From assembly GCA_900552945.1 (NCBI GenBank), contig USBI01000005.1, forward strand, positions 1-58,469: a stretch of DNA of 58,469 nucleotides, read 5' to 3'. The DNA comes from an uncultured Oscillospiraceae bacterium. Its GTDB lineage: Bacteria > Bacillota > Clostridia > Oscillospirales > Ruminococcaceae. A program made the translations under genes and the position numbers. This document shows, piece after piece, positions 52,165 through 58,469 of this stretch. The notes below the pieces were generated by a model, which was not told the DNA's origin, did not search any database, and worked only from the letters and a program-made list of their open reading frames with translations. The stretch's first letter is position 1. Each line of letters begins with the position of its first letter.

Positions 52165-54156
52165 CTAAATGACTTCAAAATGCTTTAACGCATCTTTAAT
52201 TGCCTCCACTTTCTCTGCTGTCGGATGTTTTCTCGGCTGTTTCAATTCTTCTACCGCATTAGGGGCATCATACATTGGCAAGCCCAAACTTTTCTTTACC
52301 TCTGCTATATAAGCGGTATGTACTTTGAAGCCATACTTCGCTTCTATGTATTCCTTTATCATTTTGTAGGTAACTCGCTCTTTCGGCTTGTACGCCTCGG
52401 CTCTTTTAGCGATATTATCAAGTGGCACCTTGCCCTCTCCCTCGCCAAACTCCACTTTTACGCTGATTGTGCTGTCAGGTTTTTTGTGGGAAAGCAGTAC
52501 TACCGTCTCAGCTTGTTCTTCATTGTCCAAACTGATGCTCATATCTTCCTCAATGATAGGCAGCTTAAATTTGATGGATTTCAGCCACTGTCCATTAGGT
52601 TGCCGCTCCGGGTAAATCTGTATCTCCGAGATCAGCGCCTCGATCAGCTGACGCCGCTCCACATCGTTCATCACGCCGTACAGTTTCTCAAAATAAATCA
52701 GAACTTTATAGATATTGTCGCCGGTCAGCTTTTCTGCTTCAATGGCCTGCTTTTTAGCTCTGGCAGCAATCAGCGACGATTCTGTATCTTCAATCTTATC
52801 ATACATCCTGTAAAGGCGGTCATCAAGATCAGCCTTGCGCCGCACATAGTGCCGGTCATCCGGGTCGAGAGAGTCAATTTCTTCTGCCAGCTTTGATTTG
52901 ATGGAATAGTGCTGGCGAAGCTGCTTTTCGTAATTTGCAATCTCCTGGTCAATGGCGGCAGTATCCACCTTCATGTTGATTTTTTCCTGCATCATGGCAG
53001 CAAACTTCGGATTGCTCACTAGCTTTACAATGACTTCTGCTACAGCATCGTCCAGCAGTTCTTCCCGAATCTGTTTTTTATAGTCACATTTATGCCCGCG
53101 TATCATGGTACGGTGCTTGCAGCCGTAGTAGTAAAAATCCTTATACTTGGTGCCGTCCGCTTTGTGCTTGATGCTTTTGTTCCCATACATTCCTGCTCCG
53201 CAGACAGGGCACTTTACAATGCCGGAAAGAAGATGTACATGCTCGTCCTTCCCGCGGTTGACGTGTTCATACTTTTTTGCTTGTGCCAGCAGCTTCACCT
53301 GCGCCGCTTGCCAGACTTCTTCTGAAACAATCGCTTCATGCTGCCCGTCTGCAAGCAAATAGTTGTCCTGCTCCACCAGTTTATATTCGTTTCTTGTGCC
53401 ACGAACTTTTTCCGTCTTGCGTCGGCCATAGGCGATTTTCCCGCAGTACACCGGATTTTTCAAAATCAAGCGAATCAAATGTGCGTCAAACAGAGGATTC
53501 TTCCCATTCTGCCGGGGGATTTTGCGGATGCCATGGTTCTCCAGATATTTAGCGATTCCGTTTGCACCAATATCCGTATGTACATACTGGTCATAGATGA
53601 CGCGGATCGCCTCCGCTTCTTCCTCGTTGATAATCAGTTTCCCATCCACCAGCTGATACCCATAGGGGGCAAAGCCACCGTTCCAGCGGCCCTCCCTTGC
53701 TTTTTGGATACGGCCCTCCATGGTTTGGACACGGATATTTTCGCGCTCAATCTCCGCCACAGCAGACAGGACGGAGATCATCAATTTGCCCGCGTCTTTG
53801 GAAGAATCAATGCCATCCTCCACACATACCAGATTGACGCCAAAATCCTGCATGACCTGAAGGGAAGAAAGCACGTCCGCCGCATTTCTGCCGAAGCGGG
53901 ACAATTTGAATACCAGAACATAGGACACGCCATCTTTTCCGGATTTGATGTCCTCCATCATCTGGCTGAATTGCGCCCGGCCTTCAATGGATTTTCCAGA
54001 CTTTCCCGCGTCCTCATATTCACCGACGATCTCATAATCGTTATAGTCTGCGTAGGCTTTCATTTTGGCTTTCTGTGCATCCAGCGAATAGCCATCCACC
54101 TGCATAGCGGTGGAGACTCTGGTATAGGTGTAAACTTTTATCTTCTCTTTCTGCAT
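52165..54156 (-). CDS. Large serine recombinase (integrase) with extra C-terminal module
   Basis: Catalyses integration and excision of the element through a phosphoserine link. The 663-residue protein has an N-terminal catalytic domain with the nucleophile Ser in YTRVSTAMQ, GKSGKSIEGRAQFSQM and FKLSRFGRNAAD. A recombinase domain follows at about 160-270 (APYGYQLVDGKLIINEEEA in parts), then a zinc ribbon (CPVCGAGM ... YYGCKH) and a long coiled coil at about 390-480. An additional tail of about 75 residues (VTYKMIKEYIEAKYGFKVHT, then LPMYDAPNAVEELKQP) is unusual for this family. The start is ATG 54156, with AGGAAG six bases upstream. Confidence 0.93.
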   Translation of the reverse strand: MQKEKIKVYTYTRVSTAMQVDGYSLDAQKAKMKAYADYNDYEIVGEYEDAGKSGKSIEGRAQFSQMMEDIKSGKDGVSYVLVFKLSRFGRNAADVLSSLQVMQDFGVNLVCVEDGIDSSKDAGKLMISVLSAVAEIERENIRVQTMEGRIQKAREGRWNGGFAPYGYQLVDGKLIINEEEAEAIRVIYDQYVHTDIGANGIAKYLENHGIRKIPRQNGKNPLFDAHLIRLILKNPVYCGKIAYGRRKTEKVRGTRNEYKLVEQDNYLLADGQHEAIVSEEVWQAAQVKLLAQAKKYEHVNRGKDEHVHLLSGIVKCPVCGAGMYGNKSIKHKADGTKYKDFYYYGCKHRTMIRGHKCDYKKQIREELLDDAVAEVIVKLVSNPKFAAMMQEKINMKVDTAAIDQEIANYEKQLRQHYSIKSKLAEEIDSLDPDDRHYVRRKADLDDRLYRMYDKIEDTESSLIAARAKKQAIEAEKLTGDNIYKVLIYFEKLYGVMNDVERRQLIEALISEIQIYPERQPNGQWLKSIKFKLPIIEEDMSISLDNEEQAETVVLLSHKKPDSTISVKVEFGEGEGKVPLDNIAKRAEAYKPKERVTYKMIKEYIEAKYGFKVHTAYIAEVKKSLGLPMYDAPNAVEELKQPRKHPTAEKVEAIKDALKHFEVI

Positions 54157-54177
54157 CTTAATCTTCCTCATGTGGTG

Positions 54178-54200
54178 CCAATCGAAAAATTGGATTGGCT
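54178..54200. repeat. Short inverted repeat between RhuM and recombinase genes
   Basis: GCCAATC / GATTGGC around a nine-base loop in the intergenic gap; it could be a weak hairpin or protein site. Confidence 0.5.
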
Positions 54201-54203
54201 ATT

Positions 54204-55256
54204 TTAACTTGGATTAGAAGTATCATCCTGCTTTTCCGCTTCCGTCTTGGCCGTTTTCCCCAACTGTTTGATGGTCTTCAGATATTCTTCCTCGACAGGG
54301 GAAAGGGTTTGTGCTTGATAACGTTTATATTCTGCTTTCGCTTTTTCCATCGCCTGTGCATGACTGATTTTCCCTGCATGGGTCAATACTTCTTCCCCAG
54401 TCGCCCGAAGAATGTTATCCAGCTGCTCCACATAATCACTCATATACATGGGCCGGTGACGAATGGCCTGTACCTCGGCAAAGTCGAAATAACCGGATAC
54501 CATTTGATTCAGAACCCGCAGTTCTTCCTCCGTCAGATAATTCTTGGCAATCCCAATATCTTTTGCCGTGGGAAAATCCCCGGAAAAGGTGGTAAGCCCC
54601 ATAAATGGCTTATCCGCATCGGCCCGCTCATAGATCACTTCCGCAGCCGTATGTCCATGCGCTGCATAATGAAGCTTGTTCTGCACCATTTTGAAAAACG
54701 CAACAGATTCCGCACTTCTGGGGTTATAGTCCACGCTGGTGGCGTACAAGTCCAACACTTGACGATACATGACTTTTTCCGAAGAACGAATGTCCCGAAT
54801 CCGTTCCAGCAGTTCGCGCCAATAGTTGCCACCGCCCAAATTTTTTAGGCGCTCATCGTCCATCGTGAAGCCCTTGATCATATATTCTTTTAGGCGCTCA
54901 GTGGCCCACCGGCGAAACTGGGTGGCAATCAAAGATTTTACTCTGTACCCCAAAGAAATGATCATGTCCAGATTATAGAAAGGCAGCTCTCTGGTTACTT
55001 GCCGGTTGCCCTCCATTCGAACCTGTCGGAATTTCCGACAGGTTGAAGTCTCATCCAGTTCGCCTTCTTCATAGATGTGGCCGATATGCTCCACAATGTT
55101 GCTTCTGGACGTATGGAACAGTTCCGCCATCTGCTGCTGTGTCAGCCAAACGGTTTCGTCCACAAACCGGCATTCTACCTTTGTAAGTCCATCTTCCGCC
55201 TGATAAATTACAATCTCACCCTGGCCCTGATTTGGTCTCATTTTATCTTCCGCCAT
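54204..55256 (-). CDS. RhuM family protein
   Basis: A 350-residue protein of the virulence-RhuM family often carried on pathogenicity islands and integrative elements. The family core is present: GEIVIYQAEDG, VWLTQQQMAELFHTSRSNIVEHI, LPFYNLDMIISLGYRV and RRWATERLKEYMIKGF. The N-terminal third looks like a DNA-binding domain, and the middle shows RGxS-type similarity to phage anti-repressor (KilA-N/Rha-like) proteins. The C-terminal part (FSGDFPTAKDIGIAKNYLTEEEL) is probably a second helical domain. ATG 55256 follows GGGAG. Its role is unproven; defence or element regulation are both possible. Confidence 0.9.
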   Translation of the reverse strand: MAEDKMRPNQGQGEIVIYQAEDGLTKVECRFVDETVWLTQQQMAELFHTSRSNIVEHIGHIYEEGELDETSTCRKFRQVRMEGNRQVTRELPFYNLDMIISLGYRVKSLIATQFRRWATERLKEYMIKGFTMDDERLKNLGGGNYWRELLERIRDIRSSEKVMYRQVLDLYATSVDYNPRSAESVAFFKMVQNKLHYAAHGHTAAEVIYERADADKPFMGLTTFSGDFPTAKDIGIAKNYLTEEELRVLNQMVSGYFDFAEVQAIRHRPMYMSDYVEQLDNILRATGEEVLTHAGKISHAQAMEKAKAEYKRYQAQTLSPVEEEYLKTIKQLGKTAKTEAEKQDDTSNPS

Positions 55257-55351
55257 TTGTTCACGCTCCCATCTGATTCCGTTTTTATGTTCCAAGAGGA
55301 CAGGGAGTAGACCCATCCTCTTGTTTGGACGATTATATCACGTTTATTATA

Positions 55352-55540
55352 TCATGCAGCAATTTTGCTTTCAACTGCTTCCGCATTGAACTCAGAGTCT
55401 TTTTTATTTGCTGCGCTATCCTGATTATCAAACGATACTGCCGGTGCGGGCAAGTTCTCAACATCCAATTCCGAAACATACTTTTCAATCAGGTTGGCCA
55501 GCAGGTCTGCAAAACCGCTCCATTCATCTATCATAGGCAT
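55352..55540 (-). CDS. Small acidic protein overlapping the relaxase end
   Basis: A 62-residue acidic protein (MPMIDEWSGFADLLANLIEK through ESKIAA) that starts inside the 3' end of the relaxase gene in another frame, after AAAGGG. Position and overlap suggest a translationally coupled accessory of the MobV relaxase. It is not assigned to a family. Confidence 0.6.
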   Translation of the reverse strand: MPMIDEWSGFADLLANLIEKYVSELDVENLPAPAVSFDNQDSAANKKDSEFNAEAVESKIAA

Positions 55541-56504
55541 TTTCCCTTTCTTTTCTATGAGGCTGTTTGTAAAATTCCAATACTTCTGCCGGTATCTTCT
55601 CCAAAATCGCCACAGCACTGTCATAGTCGCGCCGCAGCTTGAGGTCTTCGATCTGCTTTAGGGTGCTGACCTTCTGCGCCGATGCAAGGGATTCTTCCAA
55701 TTCAGCATTTTTTGTTTTCAACTTTTTATTTTCGGATGCTGTTTTCGTAAAAGCCACACCATATTTCCGCAGCAGCGTGTCCATCTTCTCTACGCTGGGA
55801 ATATAGGTATCCAGAATTTTGCAGATTTCCTCCGCCCGGCTTTTGGCGTTGAAAGGATTGATTCCGGTAAGCAACTGCCCCAGTTTTTCCTTCTGTTTGG
55901 TCAACCTGGTCATCTCCTTGAACACGCGGGGCGGAATGTGGTCGCGCCCGGTCAGGCTGGCGCTCTCACCGCGTTCCAAATCTGGAAACTTCTTGACCAT
56001 GTGTTTCCAAAACTCATCCTGCCACCATGTCAGCTTCTTTTTGTTGCCCATAATGTCTTTGGCGCTAAGCCTGCCGTCCTCAGTCAGGGGGACAAAACAA
56101 AGGTGCATATGAGGCGTTTTCTCGTCCATATGCACCACAGCAGATATGATTGTCTCTTTGGATTGATGCTGTTCCAGAAAGTGCAGGGCTTCCTCGAAAA
56201 ACACGCGAATCTCCGCCCGTTTCTTCCCCTTGAAGAACTCCGGGCTGGCAGTGAACAGCGTCTCGATCATACGGATACTGTCTTTCCGGGTACGGCATCC
56301 GGCAGCAGCAATCTGCCTCTCTGACTCCGCCCGGTACTTGCCGGGCGGTTTGACCAGATGGAAGTTGTACTTGCTTCGGCTGGTATCCACATCGGGATTG
56401 CTGGCGTACTTTTCCTTTGTGCGCTCGTTATGGGCCTCGATATTGCCGATTTCAGGCCCCTTATATTTGGCAAATCGCATAATCGCGTATTGTGCTTTTT
56501 CCAT
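55524..56504 (-). CDS. mobV: MobV family relaxase (Pre/Mob)
   Basis: Nicks the transfer origin to mobilise the element with the help of a resident conjugation system. The 326-residue protein has the MobV signature: MEKAQYAIMRFAKYK at the start, NPDVDTSRSKYNFHLV near 35 and the metal-binding HUH motif HMDEKTPHMHLCFVPL near 130. A coiled-coil tail (KKLKTKNAELEESLASA) follows. ATG 56504 has GGAGGG seven bases upstream. It lies just after the small HTH-like gene (2-base gap). Confidence 0.93.
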   Translation of the reverse strand: MEKAQYAIMRFAKYKGPEIGNIEAHNERTKEKYASNPDVDTSRSKYNFHLVKPPGKYRAESERQIAAAGCRTRKDSIRMIETLFTASPEFFKGKKRAEIRVFFEEALHFLEQHQSKETIISAVVHMDEKTPHMHLCFVPLTEDGRLSAKDIMGNKKKLTWWQDEFWKHMVKKFPDLERGESASLTGRDHIPPRVFKEMTRLTKQKEKLGQLLTGINPFNAKSRAEEICKILDTYIPSVEKMDTLLRKYGVAFTKTASENKKLKTKNAELEESLASAQKVSTLKQIEDLKLRRDYDSAVAILEKIPAEVLEFYKQPHRKERENAYDR

Positions 56505-56506
56505 AC

Positions 56507-56725
56507 TCAATCCCTCCGTTTCTGCCAGACAATGTCATATCCCAGCACGTCAGCCAACTCCACGGCCTCCCGATACCGCAGCGATTCCCGCTGCAATTTT
56601 CCGGAAAGATTGGATACGCTGTCGCTCCACCCATACTCATCGTGCAGCTGGTCAACGACTTCCTGCATGGTGTAACCGGCGCGGATGATCTGCGCCTTGA
56701 TTTCGTTTCGGATACTTGACTTCAT
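56507..56725 (-). CDS. Small HTH-like regulatory protein
   Basis: A 72-residue protein starting at ATG 56725 after GGAGG. RNEIKAQIIRAGYTMQEVVDQL and WSDSVSNLSGKLQRESLRYRE have the spacing of a helix-turn-helix, near the DUF6471-like group commonly found before MobV genes. It probably controls relaxase expression or assists at the origin. It ends two bases before the relaxase start codon. Confidence 0.75.
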   Translation of the reverse strand: MKSSIRNEIKAQIIRAGYTMQEVVDQLHDEYGWSDSVSNLSGKLQRESLRYREAVELADVLGYDIVWQKRRD

Positions 56726-57101
56726 AAAATATATTCCTCCATTTTCGCAAGTGAAGCCCTTTGTCACTTGATAGATAAAACATGATTTTCGGTTGCGTCA
56801 TAAAAAGAACCGGCTACGCTGGGGAGCGCACCGGCTTTGGTCAATGGTGAAATTTGTGCAAATGCTGTTTTGCGATAGAAATGATTCCCTGCGTATCGTT
56901 GGTCAACGGCGGAATATTCGACTTTACAGAAATGCGGGACTTTTCACTGTTCGGGCTGTATTGTCACAAAATGCTGCAATCTGTACGTCGTTCCGTGAGC
57001 CGCCATCCGGCGAACTGTATACGGATAAAAGAGAAACATTTCGCTGTTTTGAGATTGCTCTAAAATATGCCTGCAAAATCACCGCTTTTACTGACCGCTT
57101 C

Positions 57102-57230
57102 AGGTGTGGTCAAAATGACCACACCTATTTCACAGCACAAAAGCGCGAAGAATTTCACGGTTCTGGTGGTGGACAAAATATCCATAACCACTTTTACACA
57201 TCAAAATAGGTGTACCCAAAATGGGCACGA
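57102..57230. other. Repeat-rich candidate origin (oriT/oriV) region
   Basis: The 590-base gene-free gap between primase and HTH-like genes contains a dyad AGGTGTGGTC-AAAAT-GACCACACCT (57102-57126) and a related unit TAGGTGTACCC-AAAAT-GGGCAC (57207-57228). ACACCTATTT (57121-57130) and AAATAGGTGT (57204-57213) form an exact 10-bp inverted repeat linking them. Two similar dyads beside a replication gene and a relaxase gene suit a replication or transfer origin. I cannot place a nic site. The rest of 56726-57100 shows nothing definite. Confidence 0.45.
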
Positions 57231-57288
57231 CCACTTTATCCAAATGAAGCGCCTCTACAATATATGAGGTAACAGGGTCAATCGCTGC

Positions 57289-57350
57289 GTACATACGTAC
57301 CGGCGACCAGATCGGAAATCAATCCCGCCAGTCTTCCGGTACGTACGTAC
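57289..57350. repeat. Inverted repeat straddling the primase stop codon
   Basis: GTACATACGTACCGG (57289-57303) and CCGGTACGTACGTAC (57336-57350) are complementary at 14 of 15 positions, 32 bases apart. The right arm is within the last codons of the primase. There is no T tract, so this is not a standard terminator. Confidence 0.6.
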
Positions 57351-58469
57351 ACTGTGAAGCGTCCGTAAACTCGTTTATATGCGGCCTTGCCACTGCCTCA
57401 ATGCCCATAAAGCCCCAAACCCGGCGTCCCGCCGAATTAGTGATCGTGTTGCAGTGTTCCAGATTGTACTTGCCGCAGGCGGCCACCAGCGCATCGCTAA
57501 AACTGCGACGTTTGAGTGCAGTCAGACTATTTTCCTCGCACCACATCCGGTAAATGTCGTAGCAATCCTTTGAACTGATGGACGCATCCGCTTTCAGCCG
57601 GATATAGCCCTCGGATTCCAGAAAATCGAACACATTGTTGTTGTCCCGCTTGACGGCCTCCCGATTTTCTCTGGTACGCTGGCTCTCGGTGAACTTGAAG
57701 TTGTTCGCTATCAGCCGCTGCAATCCCGCAAAAGCCCATAGGAAGATACCCTCGATCTCTGCTTTCATTTTCTCGGCCAGGTCGGGATCATCCACACGGT
57801 CAACAGGTTTTTCTTTGGTGGTCAAAATCAACTGCCGCCGATAGAAGCCGTCGCTTCGGTCAAAGAGGGCCTGCAAGTCGCCGTTGCTGAATGCCAGCAA
57901 GCGGGAAGACATCCACCCCTGATAGCTCTGCTTACCTTTACGCTCCAAATCCATCTTACCCTGCGCGGTGACGATGGATTTAACGTAGTTGGTCTGCCGC
58001 AGCGCCTCCATCCGCATATCATCATCCACACACAGCAGAATGTGTTCCAGATCAGCGCGGGCAAAACGGTTCTCGGAAATTTTACCGATGCTGCCGTCCT
58101 TCATGTTGCTCCCGAACAGGGCGGACAACACCGCGCCGATCTGACTTTTGCCCTCACCGCCGTTACCTTTTATGACCATCATCCGCTGGCCTTTGTTGCT
58201 GGGAATCAGGCAGTAGCCGATATATTCCTGCAAGGTGGGGATGTCCTCCGGGTAAAGCAGCCCATCCAGAAAAGCCAGCCAGCGGGTCGGCGTGGGGGCG
58301 TTGGGATTGTAGGCCACAGGCAAACGGCAGCGGACGATCTCCGGCCTGCCCTCCGTGAAGGTGCCATCCTGCATGAGGGTTCCGTTTGCCAGATGGATGC
58401 GGTCGGTCTCCGGCGGGAAATCCTCTACCAGCGCGGCCAGCTTCATCAGCTCCACAATGTTGCTGATTT
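57319..58469 (-). CDS. Phage/plasmid primase, P4 family C-terminal helicase (N-terminus beyond window)
   Basis: The C-terminal about 383 residues of a D5/P4-type primase-helicase that replicates the excised element. The Walker A loop is IKGNGGEGKSQIG near the middle of the visible part, Walker B is ILLCVDDDM, and LLAFSNGDLQALFDRSDGFYRRQLIL is the typical sensor/Arg-finger region (in parts). The frame is open to the window edge, so the primase domain is outside. It ends after TYVPEDWRD inside the inverted repeat described separately. Confidence 0.92.
   Translation of the reverse strand, partial: ISNIVELMKLAALVEDFPPETDRIHLANGTLMQDGTFTEGRPEIVRCRLPVAYNPNAPTPTRWLAFLDGLLYPEDIPTLQEYIGYCLIPSNKGQRMMVIKGNGGEGKSQIGAVLSALFGSNMKDGSIGKISENRFARADLEHILLCVDDDMRMEALRQTNYVKSIVTAQGKMDLERKGKQSYQGWMSSRLLAFSNGDLQALFDRSDGFYRRQLILTTKEKPVDRVDDPDLAEKMKAEIEGIFLWAFAGLQRLIANNFKFTESQRTRENREAVKRDNNNVFDFLESEGYIRLKADASISSKDCYDIYRMWCEENSLTALKRRSFSDALVAACGKYNLEHCNTITNSAGRRVWGFMGIEAVARPHINEFTDASQCTYVPEDWRD

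Larger units (their letters stand above)
51698..58469 (-). mobile_element. Integrated mobilizable element (IME/ICE end), partial
   Basis: A run of minus-strand genes typical of integrative mobilizable elements: P4-type primase, small HTH-like protein, MobV relaxase, RhuM protein, large serine recombinase and two small accessory genes. No such genes occur in the rest of the window. The left end must lie between the terminator at 51670 and the small gene ending at 51698, or within it; no att repeat can be shown because the other end is outside the window. Confidence 0.75.

Noticed and set aside
56793..57209. A 138-residue plus-strand frame in the gap before the primase
   Set aside because: It runs against all element genes, has no ribosome site and crosses the dyad repeats. 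A 41-codon minus-strand frame here (MDILSTTRTVKFF...) was also judged too weak.

Overview
The window looks like a chromosomal segment of an anaerobic, low-to-mid GC member of the Bacillota, most likely class Clostridia near the Oscillospiraceae/Ruminococcaceae. This rests on gene content: feoAB with a PF12669-type Cys-rich partner, an EetA/EetB/ApbE set, a SipW/TasA-like pair, a Firmicutes-style RND pump, AGGAGG ribosome sites, frequent TTG starts and many intrinsic terminators. The family-level placement is inference. No rRNA, tRNA or CRISPR array was seen.

Layout. 1-6.6 kb: an alpha-L-rhamnosidase cut by the window edge, a DUF1846/UPF0371 protein, a structured leader before a glycosyltransferase, a YjjG-like nucleotidase and an AEC transporter. 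6.6-12 kb: bioY under a palindromic operator, a zinc-ribbon protein, eetB-like, eetA-like and a divergent apbE, then feoA-feoB-PF12669. 12-20 kb: nadA, a candidate small RNA, typA, a YwaF membrane protein and the malQ-glgP operon. 20-27 kb: a CapA protein, an RND pump with its co-transcribed TetR regulator and a 20-bp operator, and a Ser-rich membrane-anchored orphan. 27-31 kb: an IlvD/Edd dehydratase and an L-fucose-isomerase-like protein, probably one sugar or sugar-acid route. 31-33 kb: a LysR regulator and a TasA-like/SipW-like pair in which both genes carry homopolymer frameshifts. 33.5-37.5 kb: the nadE-pncA-pncB operon for NAD salvage. 37.8-51.6 kb: a DUF4116 protein, an SDR epimerase, a polyol dehydrogenase with xylulokinase, an NSS transporter, a trans-aconitate methyltransferase-like protein, a ClC antiporter, a HAD phosphatase with two unrecognised partners, and a two-module beta-helix carbohydrate-active protein.

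51.7-58.5 kb is the end of an integrated mobilizable element. All its genes are on the minus strand: a P4-type primase/helicase (running off the window), a small HTH-like protein, a MobV relaxase, a RhuM protein, a large serine recombinase with an extra C-terminal module, and two small proteins. A repeat-rich, gene-free stretch between the primase and the small HTH-like gene that precedes the relaxase is the best candidate for its replication or transfer origin.

Functional themes are plant or host glycan use (rhamnosidase, isomerase, dehydratase, xylulokinase, beta-helix enzyme, glycogen enzymes), redox cofactor supply (NAD synthesis and salvage, extracytoplasmic flavinylation, biotin uptake, ferrous iron uptake) and cell-surface functions (CapA, SipW/TasA, RND pump).
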